64,000 nucleotides of DNA from Dyella sp. BiH032 (GCF_031954525.1 NZ_CP134867.1:3534001-3598000); one strand, 5' to 3'. Counted from the stretch's first letter, positions 43,516 to 52,742 are shown. Translations and numbers: made by a program. The notes: generated from the letters alone by a model not told the origin.

Positions 43516-43990
43516 ACCGCCAGGGCCACCATGCGGCGCCGCCGTGCCGCGCGTAGCGGTCGGCGGCACGCTCGAACGGATTGCGCGCGCTCACGCCGCC
43601 GCACAGCAGATACAGCGGCAGGAATAGCGGACCCAGCAGCATGTATTGGTACACATGCGCGCGCTCGTGCGCGGCCAGCGACACCGGCGGCTCCGCACCG
43701 AAGCCCGCGCGATGCGCATAGGTGAGGCAAAGCCGGTCCAGTTCGCGACCGGTGGACAGGATCACGTTGCCGAACGTGATCGCGCCGCCGGCACCGCGCC
43801 ACGGCACACCGAGGAACACCAGCGCCAGGCCGTCGCGCCGCCAGCGCATGCGTGCGCCGAATGGCAGGCAGCACAGGCCGGCCATGATGCCCAGCGCGGT
43901 ATTCGGGACGGTCCACAGCGCACCGGCGCACAGCAGCGCCCGCCTCGCCGCGCCCGGTCCGCGTCTTGTTTCCTGCTCCGCCATCACCAT
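43487..43990 (-). CDS. Membrane protein with HExxH motif, unknown function
   Basis: A 167-residue protein with two or three hydrophobic segments. AAHERAHVYQYMLLGPLFLPLYLLCGG contains an HExxH zinc-binding motif followed by NPFERAADRYA, where a third acidic or Asn ligand could come from. The HExxHxxQ...NPFExxAD pattern resembles DUF4157/M56-like membrane zincins, but no family is certain. Start is the ATG at 43988-43990 (a second ATG at 43984 is possible). Divergent from trxC with 35 bp between start codons, so they may share a regulatory region. Confidence 0.6.
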   Translation of the reverse strand: MVMAEQETRRGPGAARRALLCAGALWTVPNTALGIMAGLCCLPFGARMRWRRDGLALVFLGVPWRGAGGAITFGNVILSTGRELDRLCLTYAHRAGFGAEPPVSLAAHERAHVYQYMLLGPLFLPLYLLCGGVSARNPFERAADRYARHGGAAWWPWRFRAGNAPPG

Positions 43991-44025
43991 CTTTGCGCTC
44001 GAAGTCCAGGCCGCCGGAGTCTGCC

Positions 44026-44463
44026 ATGTCCGCCACCGCGAATGTCCCCTGCCCTCACTGCGGCGCGCTGAACCGCGTGCCCGCGGAACGCCTTGGCGAG
44101 CGCCCTTCGTGCGGCCGCTGCAAGCAATCCCTGTTCGACGGCAGGCCGGTGGAGCTGGATACCGCGCATTTCGATGCTGTTGCCTTGCGCGGCGATCTGC
44201 CGGTGCTGGTGGACTTCTGGGCCACCTGGTGCGGCCCCTGCCGTTCGTTCGCACCGGTATTCGCCGACGCGGCGCGGCAATGGGAACCGCGCGTGCGCTT
44301 CGCCAAGGTCGACACCGACGCGCAACCGGCGCTGGCGCAACGCTACGGTATCCGCAGCATTCCCACGCTGATGCTGTTCCGCGGCGGACGCGAGATCGCG
44401 CGGCAGGCCGGTGCGCTGCCGCCGGCGCAGCTGCGGCAGTTCATCGAGAGTGCGTTGCGCTGA
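44026..44463 (+). CDS. trxC: Thioredoxin 2 (zinc-binding N-terminus)
   Basis: A 145-residue cytoplasmic thioredoxin. The N-terminal zinc finger is formed by CPHC and CGRC (Cys9, Cys12, Cys29, Cys32); the thioredoxin domain carries DFWATWCGPCRSF (Cys69, Cys72) and the cis-Pro in IRSIPTLML. It reduces protein disulfides using thioredoxin reductase and is induced by oxidative stress in other bacteria. ATG with GGAG six bases upstream. Overlapping promoter region with the HExxH membrane protein. Confidence 0.92.
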   Translation: MSATANVPCPHCGALNRVPAERLGERPSCGRCKQSLFDGRPVELDTAHFDAVALRGDLPVLVDFWATWCGPCRSFAPVFADAARQWEPRVRFAKVDTDAQPALAQRYGIRSIPTLMLFRGGREIARQAGALPPAQLRQFIESALR

Positions 44464-44493
44464 TCCCGGACAGCTCTTGGTGTGCCGCCAGCT

Positions 44494-44865
44494 TCAACGG
44501 CGCGCTCCGCCCGGCGCCTCATCCTGGCGGGGGAAGAGCGTAGCGCGGGGAACCTGGGTACGGTCGTTCATTCCGTAGTCGCGCACCATCTCGGCGACGC
44601 GCAACCGGTAATCGCGGAACAGCCCCTGGCGTCCGCGCACTTGCGCGGCGCGATGGGCCTCGAACTCGCGCCATGCCGCCACGGCGGCCTCGTCGCGCCA
44701 GAACGATAGCGACAACAGCCGGCCCGGATCGGACAGGCTCTCATAGCGCTCGATCGAGACGAAGCCGTCGATGCCTTCCAGCTGCGGACGCAAGCTGGCG
44801 GCGATCTCCAGATAGGCGGCACGGCATCCCTCGGCCGGCGCGACCTCGAAGATCACGGCGATCAC
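44494..44865 (-). CDS. Antibiotic-biosynthesis-type monooxygenase (ABM/EthD-like)
   Basis: A 123-residue ferredoxin-like alpha-beta barrel. IFEVAPAEGCRAAYLEIAASLRPQL and GFVSIERYESLSDPGRLLSLSFWRDEAAVAAW are the ABM-family blocks. Family members are small cofactor-free oxygenases or stress proteins. Start is GTG at 44865, whose TGA is the stop of the upstream hydrolase gene, so the two are coupled. No nearby biosynthetic cluster indicates a substrate. Confidence 0.8.
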   Translation of the reverse strand: MIAVIFEVAPAEGCRAAYLEIAASLRPQLEGIDGFVSIERYESLSDPGRLLSLSFWRDEAAVAAWREFEAHRAAQVRGRQGLFRDYRLRVAEMVRDYGMNDRTQVPRATLFPRQDEAPGGARR

Positions 44866-45845
44866 GGCCGCTGCGCCTCCGCCGCCTCGATGAAGGCCTC
44901 GACGCTTCGATACAGCGAATCGCGATACCGTTCCAGGTGCATCACGTGCGAACCATGGTCGATGCGCAGGCGCCACACGAGCGGGCTGTGGCTGAAGCGC
45001 GTGAGGAAGGCCGCCGCGTGCGTATCGTCGACGATGTTGTCGTGGTCGCCGTACACCGCGAACACCGGCACGGTGACCTGCCCGGCATCGTACGGATAGT
45101 CGCCGCGCTGTACTTCGGCGATGTCCGCCAGCGGCCCGGCGGGAATGCGCAGTTGCCCTGGCGCGTCGCCCGGCACGTGCGGCGCCGAGGCCTCGAAGGC
45201 GGCGGCCCAGCGCGACGTCACCGCCGGCTCCAGCAGGCGCATGTCCTTGGGCAGGACATCCGCGAACAGCAGTTGCCGATAACGCTCTTCTGCGGTGATC
45301 GACCACCACGCCTGCTGCGTCGGTGCCTCCTGCGCGCCATCGGGCACCACCGGGCCGAACAGCGTGAGCGAGGCCAGCGTCGCGGGATGGCCGGCCGCAT
45401 ACGCGGCGGCGGGAATCGTGCCCCAGGAATGCGCGACCAGATGGACCGTCATGCCGCGCGTGGCGTGCAGCGCGTCGACCGCCAGGCCGATCTCCCGCGC
45501 GGCTTCCGGCGCGCGCGTCACCGGTGCGTCCGCAGCGGCGCGGCCGGCCATCGCGGGCGGCCGGCTGGAAGCGCCGAAACCGAGGAAATCCAATCCGCAG
45601 GCGAGGTAGCCGCGGCGCGCCATGAACGCCATCCACGAATCGCCCGGCGCGAACTCGAAGCCCGCGGCCAGCAGGGTCGGAAAGCTGGCGCCGTGCACGA
45701 ACAGCACGGCATGGCGCGCAGGCGCGGCCGGCTCGATGCAATGCAAGGCCACCCGTTGGCCGGGCTCGCCCGCCGGCAGATATTCGGTGCGTACCTGGGT
45801 TGCGCCGAGCGCGGCCGCCAGGCCGATGGAAAGCAGGAGAGACAT
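44862..45845 (-). CDS. Exported alpha/beta hydrolase
   Basis: A 327-residue alpha/beta hydrolase. HSWGT (nucleophile Ser near residue 145) in LVAHSWGTIPA, the Asp in VYGDHDNIVDD and the His in DHGSHVMHL form the catalytic triad. An N-terminal hydrophobic segment (MSLLLSIGLAAALGA) suggests export. Lipid, lactone or small-ester substrates are possible. Start ATG at 45843-45845. It overlaps the ABM gene (GTGA). Confidence 0.78.
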   Translation of the reverse strand: MSLLLSIGLAAALGATQVRTEYLPAGEPGQRVALHCIEPAAPARHAVLFVHGASFPTLLAAGFEFAPGDSWMAFMARRGYLACGLDFLGFGASSRPPAMAGRAAADAPVTRAPEAAREIGLAVDALHATRGMTVHLVAHSWGTIPAAAYAAGHPATLASLTLFGPVVPDGAQEAPTQQAWWSITAEERYRQLLFADVLPKDMRLLEPAVTSRWAAAFEASAPHVPGDAPGQLRIPAGPLADIAEVQRGDYPYDAGQVTVPVFAVYGDHDNIVDDTHAAAFLTRFSHSPLVWRLRIDHGSHVMHLERYRDSLYRSVEAFIEAAEAQRP

Positions 45846-45957
45846 GCGAAGGACCTCGTGAGAACAAGCACGCATCCTCGCGTGCCTCTCCCCGCGATCG
45901 TTTCGCCACCTGTCGAAACGATCGGCGCCGCGCCTCGCTAGGCTTCGTCCGGCGCTG

Positions 45958-47514
45958 TCAGGAACTGCACGACAACATGGAGCAGCCGGCCTTCGTCCGC
46001 GCCCAGTCCGGCCGCTTCTGCGCGAAACGCTCGCGCCCCGGCTGGTCGTCGTACGGATGGCGCAGCACGTCCAGCAGCTCGCCGATGCCGGCATAGTCGC
46101 CCTGCTCCGCGCGATCGATCGCCTCCTGCGCCAAGTAGTTGCGCAGCACATAGCGCGGATTGACGCCATGCATCAGCGCGCGGCGCGCCTCCCGCGTCTG
46201 CGGGTCTTCCACGAGGCGCGCGGTGTACCGGGCCAGCCAGGCCTGGAAGCCCGCCTCGGTGCGCCACTGTTTCTCCGGGTCGTAGAAGGCGTGGCGCAGC
46301 GGCTCCAGCGTCGGCGCGTAAGGGTCCACATCAGCCAGCGCGCGGAAGAACAGCGTCATGTCCACCTCGCCTTCCTTGAGCAGCGACTGCAACGACTGCA
46401 TCAGCGCCACGTCCTCGTCGCGGCATTCGGTCAGGCCGAGCTTGGCGGCGACGAAACGGCGGTCGGCATCGGCGAAGGCCTGGGCGTAACGATCCAGCCC
46501 CGCCTGCAACGGCTCCACGCCGCCGAACAGAGGCGCGAGCGCGCCGGCCAGGCGGCTCAGGTTCCACCATGCGATGTCCGGCTGCTGCCCGAAGCGATAG
46601 CGGCGGCGGCCCGCGTCCGTGGTATTGGGCGTCCAGTCCGGATCGAAATCGTCGATCCATCCGTACGGACCGTAGTCGATGGTCAGGCCGAGGATGGACA
46701 TGTTGTCGGTATTCATCACGCCGTGCACGAAGCCGACGCGCATCCAGTGCGCCACCATCAGCGCGGTGCGCTCGCATACCTGGCCGAACCATTCGGCGTA
46801 AAGCGCTTCGCCTTCGCCGCGCAGCTCCGGGAAATCGCGCCGGATGGTGAAGTCCACCAGCTGCCGCAGCAGCGCGGTATCGCCGCGCGAGGCGGGCAAC
46901 TCGAAGTTGCCGAAGCGGATGAACGATGGCGCCACGCGGCACACGACCGCGCCCAGTTCTTCGCGCGGATGGCCGTCGTAGAACATGTCGCGCACCACCT
47001 TCTCGCCGGTGAGCACCAGGCTCAGCGCACGCGTGGTGGGCACGCCCAGGTGCTGCATGGCCTCGCTGCACAGGAATTCGCGGATGGAGGAACGCAGCAC
47101 CGCGCGGCCATCGGCGCCGCGCGAATACGGCGTGGGCCCCGCACCTTTCAGTTGCAGTTCCTGGCGCCGCCCCTGCTCGTCGACCAGCTCGCCCAGCGAG
47201 ATCGCGCGGCCATCGCCGAGCTGTCCCGCCCACACACCGAACTGGTGTCCGCCGTAGTTGGCCGCCCATGGCTCCATCCCCGGCAGCAGCGCATTGCCGC
47301 CGACGACCCGGACGAATTCCGGCCTGGACAGGTCTCTCTCGTCCAGACCGAGCCCGGCGGCCACTTCCGGGGACCAAGTGACCAATTTGGGCGCTGCCAC
47401 CGGCGTCGGTTCCACGCGGGAAAACGCCGCCGCCACTTGCCGCACCGCAACAACCTGCTCGGGATCGGCAGGAAGTTCGCGCACGAAGGCATTGTCGAAA
47501 CGGAGTTTTTGCAT
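45958..47514 (-). CDS. selO: Protein adenylyltransferase SelO
   Basis: A 518-residue pseudokinase-fold enzyme that transfers AMP from ATP to protein hydroxyls. Blocks [41 protein letters not shown] and [23 protein letters not shown] define SelO (the DYGP motif is the metal-binding site). The C-terminus ends GCSMLSCSS with two redox-active Cys where eukaryotic SelO has selenocysteine. Known targets in E. coli are redox and metabolic enzymes. Start is the ATG of MQKLRF. It is transcribed leftward after the small 47.7-kb gene's promoter region. Confidence 0.93.
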   Translation of the reverse strand: MQKLRFDNAFVRELPADPEQVVAVRQVAAAFSRVEPTPVAAPKLVTWSPEVAAGLGLDERDLSRPEFVRVVGGNALLPGMEPWAANYGGHQFGVWAGQLGDGRAISLGELVDEQGRRQELQLKGAGPTPYSRGADGRAVLRSSIREFLCSEAMQHLGVPTTRALSLVLTGEKVVRDMFYDGHPREELGAVVCRVAPSFIRFGNFELPASRGDTALLRQLVDFTIRRDFPELRGEGEALYAEWFGQVCERTALMVAHWMRVGFVHGVMNTDNMSILGLTIDYGPYGWIDDFDPDWTPNTTDAGRRRYRFGQQPDIAWWNLSRLAGALAPLFGGVEPLQAGLDRYAQAFADADRRFVAAKLGLTECRDEDVALMQSLQSLLKEGEVDMTLFFRALADVDPYAPTLEPLRHAFYDPEKQWRTEAGFQAWLARYTARLVEDPQTREARRALMHGVNPRYVLRNYLAQEAIDRAEQGDYAGIGELLDVLRHPYDDQPGRERFAQKRPDWARTKAGCSMLSCSS

Positions 47515-47728
47515 GAGGGGAAACGGGCGATGGGAGCGGCGTTTCCGATATCGCGGCGGCGCGGCGCGAACGCAAGGCTCGCCGATGCTCCCGGTACGAA
47601 CATTGCTAGCCGGATTCAGGCGAAGACGGAGCGGTCCAGGACCGTCTTCACATTTCACACACATTCCCTTAGTTTGCGTTTACGATGCGTTCACGGCTGC
47701 ACAGGGGCAGCCCAGGGGGTCCCAGACT

Positions 47729-47941
47729 ATGCAGATGATCCATGGCCAATCCGCTTTAGGACGCGGCATCCAGCGAATCGCAGAAATGCTCGCGATGAAG
47801 GCGGGGCAGGACGCCAAGAGCAAGCGCAAGTCGGCATCGGAATTCCATCTGGTGTCCTGGCAGCCAGGCGCACGCTCGCGCCGCGAGGACGAGCTCGCCC
47901 GCGCGCGCCAGCAGATGCTTTCCGTTCCGGCCGAGTCGTAA
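47729..47941 (+). CDS. Small basic protein, unknown
   Basis: A 70-residue polar, basic protein (MQMIHGQSALGRGIQRIAEM, then KSKRKSASEFHLVSWQPGARSRR) without signal or membrane segment. It has no motif I recognise. The ATG follows a weak GGGGGT. A -10-like TACGAT lies at about 47681. It sits alone in the gap between selO and rsuA and its codon use is normal, so I regard it as a real small gene at moderate confidence. Confidence 0.5.
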   Translation: MQMIHGQSALGRGIQRIAEMLAMKAGQDAKSKRKSASEFHLVSWQPGARSRREDELARARQQMLSVPAES

Positions 47942-47946
47942 GCGCG

Positions 47947-48651
47947 TCAGCTGCGGAAGATCGCGGCGACCTCGTCAGCCGCGAGCATCCGCCACGCGCC
48001 CGCGGCCAACTGCCCGTCCAGCACCAGCCCGCCGATCGAGGCGCGATGCAGCGCCTCCACGTGATTGCCCACGGCGGCGAACATGCGCCGCACCTGGTGA
48101 TAGCGCCCTTCCGTAATGGCCAGCCGCGCGCGCCGCGGACCGAGCACTTCCAATCGCGCCGGTTCCAGCGGCTCCGTTTCCGCTTCGAGCATCATCTGCC
48201 CGCTGGCGAACAGTTCGCCCTCGTCGCCACGCAGACCGTGCGCGAGTTCCGCTTCGTACACCTTGGTGACGTGAGCGCGCGGAGAAATGATCCGGTGCAA
48301 TAGCGCGCCATCGTCGGTGAACAGCAACAGCCCCGACGTGTCGCGATCGAGCCGCCCCACCGTCGACAGCGCGGGGTCGCGCATGCGGTAGCGCGGCGGC
48401 AGCAGATCGAAAACCACCCGGCCCGGGTCCTTGCGTGAACAGGTGTAGCCAACCGGCTTGTGCATCATCAGCACCATGCCCGGCGGCGGATCGAGCGGCT
48501 CACCATCGAGGCGGACCTCGCCGTGCGGCACCTTGTCGTCCGCGTACAGCACCTCGCCCTGCGCGTCGGTGACGCGCCCCTCGCGGAACATCCAGGCCAC
48601 GTCCTTGCGGCTGCCGTAGCCGAGGTTGGCGATCAGCTTGACCAGCTTCAT
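47947..48651 (-). CDS. 16S rRNA pseudouridine synthase, RsuA family
   Basis: A 234-residue cytoplasmic RNA-modification enzyme. An S4 RNA-binding domain covers the first 60 residues; the catalytic Asp is in GRLDRDTSGLLLFTDDG, and ITEGRYHQVRRMFAAVGNHV follows as in RsuA, which modifies U516 of 16S rRNA. The RluE/RluF group is similar, so the target base is inferred. The start overlaps the methyltransferase stop (ATGA). Confidence 0.85.
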   Translation of the reverse strand: MKLVKLIANLGYGSRKDVAWMFREGRVTDAQGEVLYADDKVPHGEVRLDGEPLDPPPGMVLMMHKPVGYTCSRKDPGRVVFDLLPPRYRMRDPALSTVGRLDRDTSGLLLFTDDGALLHRIISPRAHVTKVYEAELAHGLRGDEGELFASGQMMLEAETEPLEPARLEVLGPRRARLAITEGRYHQVRRMFAAVGNHVEALHRASIGGLVLDGQLAAGAWRMLAADEVAAIFRS

Positions 48652-49712
48652 GCGCGCACACCCCGCGCTTCGATCACCTTGAAGCCCTCCTGCGTCACCA
48701 CCGTGCGCACCTCGGCGAAACGCGCGGCGAGCGTCGCCTCATAAGGCAGGTGCCGGTTGGCGACCATCCAGAAGCGTCCTCCCGGTTGCAGCGCCGATGC
48801 CGCCGCATCGATGAAGGCGCGGCCGAGCGCCGGCAGGTCCTCGCGCCCTTGGTGGAACGGCGGGTTGCTGACGATGGCGTCGTAGCGCGACGGCAGGCCG
48901 GTGGTGACGTCATGCCAATGCACGCCCACCGACACGTCGCGGCCCACTTCGCGGCATGCCGCGTCCATGTTGCGCCGCGCCGGTTCCAGCGCGCGTGCTT
49001 CGGCTTCGTAGAGATCGATACCCGCCACCTGCGGGCAGCGCGCCAGCACTTGGGCGGAGAGATAGCCATAGCCGGCACCGAGATCGGCGACGCGGCCGTG
49101 CAAGTCTTCCGGGAGATGCGCCGCGAGCAAGGCCGACGCCACGTCGACGCGATCCCACGCGAACAGGCCGGGCCGGCTCAAGTAACCGGCCGCGTTGAGG
49201 CGCGGTTCGTCGAATGCGCTCCAGGTGTCGCGCAGCGCGAGGTCAACGCGTTCGCCCAGCGGAGCGGTCCAGAACACGCGGCACTTATGCTTGGACAGAT
49301 GCGCCACCGGGCCGGCCAGTTGCGCGAGATCCGCTTCGCCGGAGCGCGCACCGCCGGCATTGGGCATGCAGGCGAGCACGACGCCGCCGCCGCGCGCATG
49401 CCGCACAGCGCGCGCGAACAACGCCCGCGCTTCGTCGCGCTGGCGCGGCGGCAGTACCAGCACCAGCGCGAAGGGTTGGTCCGCGGCAGGATCGGCTACC
49501 CGCAGGCCGCTACGCTCCAGCTCGGTGGCGAATGGCTTGAAACTCTGCTCGCACAGCCAGCCCGGCTGCACCATCTCGCGCAGGCGGAAGCCGTCGCGCG
49601 CATGCAGGAACAGCACGCGCCCGTCGGGCGGCAGGCGCAGCTCGCCGGAAGCGAGCGGAACGAACAGGGCCTCCAGCGCCATCTGCGCGGAAGACAGTGC
49701 GGCAGCATTCAC
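48648..49712 (-). CDS. 16S rRNA (guanine-N2) methyltransferase, RsmC-like
   Basis: A 354-residue SAM-dependent methyltransferase in the RsmC/RlmG family. The C-terminal half contains the SAM loop VADLGAGYGYLSAQVL, the DLYEAEARAL acidic end of strand 2 and the catalytic NPPFHQG. The N-terminal half is a degenerate duplicate used for substrate binding. By homology it methylates guanine in 16S or 23S rRNA. GTG start at 49712 with AAGG upstream; the stop overlaps rsuA. These two rRNA modifiers form a small operon. Confidence 0.83.
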   Translation of the reverse strand: MNAAALSSAQMALEALFVPLASGELRLPPDGRVLFLHARDGFRLREMVQPGWLCEQSFKPFATELERSGLRVADPAADQPFALVLVLPPRQRDEARALFARAVRHARGGGVVLACMPNAGGARSGEADLAQLAGPVAHLSKHKCRVFWTAPLGERVDLALRDTWSAFDEPRLNAAGYLSRPGLFAWDRVDVASALLAAHLPEDLHGRVADLGAGYGYLSAQVLARCPQVAGIDLYEAEARALEPARRNMDAACREVGRDVSVGVHWHDVTTGLPSRYDAIVSNPPFHQGREDLPALGRAFIDAAASALQPGGRFWMVANRHLPYEATLAARFAEVRTVVTQEGFKVIEARGVRA

Positions 49713-49801
49713 TGGCCGGCCTTTCTCGAAAGGGAAACGCCGGCATTTTACGCGCCGGCGCCGCGGTTTCGCGCAGCAACGCGCTGCGCTACCGTGTCGC
49801 C

Positions 49802-50239
49802 ATGCGGCGCGCACCGACCCTGTTTGACGCTCTGCTGGCCGGCCTGGCCTGCCTCGTCGCCGGCTGCGGCCCTTCGCCGCCCTCCAGTTCCTCCCTGCCG
49901 CCGCACGTTGCCGCCGCCCCCGCCTTCGAGGGCCGCTATGCACACGGGAGCCTGCGCCTGGACATTGCTCGTCGTGGCGATGGCTACTGGCTGGACATCC
50001 GCGACGACGGCCCGACGGCCTGCGCCTTCAGCGCACCGGCCATCCGCCTGGACAATCGCCTGCTGGCCTCGCTACAGGACTGGAAGAGCGGCGCCGTACT
50101 CACCGTGCGGCCTGCCGATGACGGCGTCGATGTGCTGAGCGAACAGGAAGACGACCACTTTTCCCTCGCCTATTTCTGCCGCGGCGGCGCCAGCCTCTCC
50201 GGCACTTATCGGCCGGCCGGCGATACGGCCACGCTGTGA
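49802..50239 (+). CDS. Hypothetical lipoprotein
   Basis: A 145-residue protein with lipobox CLVAGCGP (Cys near 22) and a Pro/Ser linker, then a beta-rich domain (residues about 50-145) with FEGRYAHGSLRLDIARRGDGYWLDI and two Cys (CAF, YFCRGG). No family is recognised; a small calycin-like or META-like fold is possible. Start ATG at 49802, divergent from rsmC. It is convergent with the SLAC1-type gene. Confidence 0.6.
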   Translation: MRRAPTLFDALLAGLACLVAGCGPSPPSSSSLPPHVAAAPAFEGRYAHGSLRLDIARRGDGYWLDIRDDGPTACAFSAPAIRLDNRLLASLQDWKSGAVLTVRPADDGVDVLSEQEDDHFSLAYFCRGGASLSGTYRPAGDTATL

Positions 50240-50242
50240 CGC

Positions 50243-51220
50243 TCAAGGTGGCGCGGGAACCGCCCGCAACGCTCGGCTCCGCACGATAGTCCGCAGGCTG
50301 AGCCCGAGCAGCGCCCCGATCGCCAGCGTGCTCAGCGCCAGCAGCGAGAAAGCCGCGATCCTGCCCGGCGTCGACGGCCATGCCGCGGCGTAACGTTGCG
50401 CGGCCACCGCGGTAGCCGCCAGGGGAAAACTCAGCGCCCACCAGGAGAACTCGAATGGCCGCTCGCGCACCATGGCGTAGACGCGCGGCAGCAGCACAGC
50501 GAGCAGGAACACGGCGAGATAGAACAGCGAGCGCGCGAACGTATCCACGGTCCCTGTTACCGCCACCCAGGCGGAGAAACCGACCGAGAACGGCGCCAGC
50601 AGGATCAGCAGCGCGGGCTGCGGCGACGACGGACGCAACATCAGACGCGCGAACACCAAGGCCAGCAACGGCAGACCGAGCACCAGGCCAGCCGCGGTCG
50701 CGAACACCATCGCCTCGCGCAGGCTGCTGCCGCCCAGGGCGGGATAGGCGAGCGGAATGTCCAGCAGGCCCACCACGGGAATCAGCCACGCCGGGCCCAC
50801 ATGCGCTTCCTCCTGCCCGCCGGACAGCCAGCGCGAGAGGCTCCACCACGCGAACACCGTCATGCCCGCGACGCCTGCCAGCCACATGCCGCGCGCCAGA
50901 GATGCCACCGCCTCGGGCAGCAGCATTGGCAACAACAGCACGCTGATCCAGAACGTGCCGGCGAAAGGCTGTGTCGCCGGATGGCGCAGCTCGGCCAGCC
51001 AGGCCTCGCGCGCATATCGCGCGCGTCGAAGCTGCACCGCGGATTGCAGAAAGAAAACGGCCCATGCCACTACGGCCAGCGCGTCGCCCATCCATCGCGG
51101 CGCCAGCGCAGCCTGCGCTGCCAACCGCCACGCGAGCGACAAGCCCGCCAATCCCATCGCCGAGCCAAACAGACCCACCGGCCACGGCGTGATCGCGCTG
51201 GCCGTTTCCTGCGTGCGCAT
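50243..51220 (-). CDS. SLAC1/TehA-family anion channel-like protein
   Basis: A 325-residue protein with about ten hydrophobic helices of the TehA/SLAC1 fold. PWPVGLFGSAMGLAGLSLAWRL, PFAGTFWISVLLLP and PFSVGFSAWVAVTG are family blocks; the third supplies the gating-type helix. Bacterial members transport anions, tellurite or sulfite, and TehA gives the SLAC1 structure. Substrate unknown. ATG with GGAGAA eight bases upstream. It lies 63 bp downstream of the AhpD-like gene on the same strand. Confidence 0.8.
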   Translation of the reverse strand: MRTQETASAITPWPVGLFGSAMGLAGLSLAWRLAAQAALAPRWMGDALAVVAWAVFFLQSAVQLRRARYAREAWLAELRHPATQPFAGTFWISVLLLPMLLPEAVASLARGMWLAGVAGMTVFAWWSLSRWLSGGQEEAHVGPAWLIPVVGLLDIPLAYPALGGSSLREAMVFATAAGLVLGLPLLALVFARLMLRPSSPQPALLILLAPFSVGFSAWVAVTGTVDTFARSLFYLAVFLLAVLLPRVYAMVRERPFEFSWWALSFPLAATAVAAQRYAAAWPSTPGRIAAFSLLALSTLAIGALLGLSLRTIVRSRALRAVPAPP

Positions 51221-51283
51221 GGTGCTTTTCTCCGGAAAGTCCCCGTGCGTCCGGCCGCGGCTGCGCGCGGCCGGACATCTCGA

Positions 51284-51625
51284 TCACGCCGCCTCGTGCG
51301 CGGCGACGGCATCTAGCGTGCGCGCGGAGTACACCAGCGCCGCGCCCGCATTGATCGCCACGGCCACGCCGAGCGCCTCGGCGATTTCCTCGTGCGAAGC
51401 GCCCAGCTTCAGCGCCTTGGCGACGTGGATGGTGATACAGCCGTCGCAGCGCGCGGTCACCGCCACGGCCAGGGCGATCAGCTCGCGCGTCCTGGCATCG
51501 AGATGGCCGGTCTTGTCGCCCGCGGCGGACAGCGCCTGATAGCCGGCGAGCGTGCCGGGACTCAGCTTGCCGAACTCGCCGACACGGCCGAGCAGTTCAT
51601 CGCGGTATTGGGTCCAGTCGAGCAT
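51284..51625 (-). CDS. Carboxymuconolactone decarboxylase/AhpD-like protein
   Basis: A 113-residue alkylhydroperoxidase-D fold protein. The redox motif is ARCDGCITIHVAKA: Cys60-x-x-Cys63 and His67, the AhpD catalytic signature, so thiol-peroxidase reductant activity is more likely than decarboxylation. It is cytoplasmic and probably multimeric. Divergent from an AraC regulator with about 120 bp between start codons and followed by the SLAC1-type gene, a common three-gene layout. Confidence 0.85.
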   Translation of the reverse strand: MLDWTQYRDELLGRVGEFGKLSPGTLAGYQALSAAGDKTGHLDARTRELIALAVAVTARCDGCITIHVAKALKLGASHEEIAEALGVAVAINAGAALVYSARTLDAVAAHEAA

Positions 51626-51743
51626 GGCGGTTCTCCTCATCTTGGTTGGCAAGCGGGCCGGTGGCCCGTCATGCCGCGCAGTGTTGCGCCGCCCGCCGCT
51701 GCGCTGAATACTCCGGCGACTCCATTGTTGGCGCGAACGTCTC

Positions 51744-52673
51744 ATGGACGCCCTCAGCCGTCTGATCCAGCTCGCGCAACTGCAAGGCAGCCTCGATGTG
51801 CGCTGCCAGTTCGCCGGCGGTTTCGCCGTCGACCACGACCCGGCCGCTCCTGGCGAAGCCTTGTTCCACCTGGTGCTGGATGGCGATTGCGCGATCGAAC
51901 CGGCCGGCGAGGCGACCGTCCCGCTGGAAACCGGCGACCTGGTGATCTTCCCGCGCGGTGCCGCGCACCGTATCCGCGATCGCACGGGCCGCGTTCCCGC
52001 CGCGCCGATCCGGCTCGAACACGACGGCCTGCTGCCGCTGCGCCGCAATGCCGACGGCCCGGCGGATCTCGATCTGCTGTGCGGCCGCTTCCGCTACGCG
52101 CCAGCCTCCGCCAGTCTGCTGCTCTCCACCTTGCCCGCCACCCTGAAGGTGTCGTTGCGGGACAGCGCGGGCATGGATGCACTGCAGGCCCTGGTCGCGC
52201 TGATGCGCCTGGAAGCCGACCAGCGCCAACCTGGCGCACTCGCCGTCGTCACCGCCCTCACCCACGCCCTGTTCGCACTCGCTCTGCGCGCCCATGCCGC
52301 CAGCGACTCGCCACAAGCCGGTCTCCTCCCCCTGCTCGCCGACCCCCGCCTCGGCGCCGCCGTGCAAGCCATGCTGGCCGATCCGGCGCGCGCCTGGACA
52401 CTGGAGGAACTCGGCCGCCTCGCCGCCATGTCCCGCGCCAGCTTCGCCCGCCACTTCGGCGAACGCGCCGGCATGACCCCCGCCGACTGCCTCACCCGCC
52501 TCCGCATGCAAATCGCCGCCGACCTCCTCCTACGCACCCGCCGCCGCACCGGCGACATCGGCCAGGACGTCGGCTACCAGTCGGAAGCCGCATTCGGCAA
52601 AGCGTTCCGGCATTACATGGGAAATACGCCGGCGAGGTTTCGGAGGGAACATGGAGGCTTTGAGGCGCCGTAG
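51744..52673 (+). CDS. AraC family regulator (cupin sensor)
   Basis: A 309-residue transcription factor. Residues about 1-190 form an AraC_binding-type cupin (FHLVLDGDCAIEPAGEATVPLETGDLVIFPRGAAHRI). The two-helix DNA-binding domain lies at the C-terminus (WTLEELGRLAAMSRASFARHFGERAGMTPADCLTRLRM, then GDIGQDVGYQSEAAFGKAFRHYMGNTPARFR). It most probably controls the divergent AhpD-like gene and the SLAC1 gene behind it. The inducer is unknown. Confidence 0.87.
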   Translation: MDALSRLIQLAQLQGSLDVRCQFAGGFAVDHDPAAPGEALFHLVLDGDCAIEPAGEATVPLETGDLVIFPRGAAHRIRDRTGRVPAAPIRLEHDGLLPLRRNADGPADLDLLCGRFRYAPASASLLLSTLPATLKVSLRDSAGMDALQALVALMRLEADQRQPGALAVVTALTHALFALALRAHAASDSPQAGLLPLLADPRLGAAVQAMLADPARAWTLEELGRLAAMSRASFARHFGERAGMTPADCLTRLRMQIAADLLLRTRRRTGDIGQDVGYQSEAAFGKAFRHYMGNTPARFRREHGGFEAP

Positions 52674-52742
52674 GGTGGCATCGGTCTTGCGCGTCTTGCG
52701 CGTGAATGCTTTCGAGCGATTCGATGGTCAAGGTTCCCGCAA

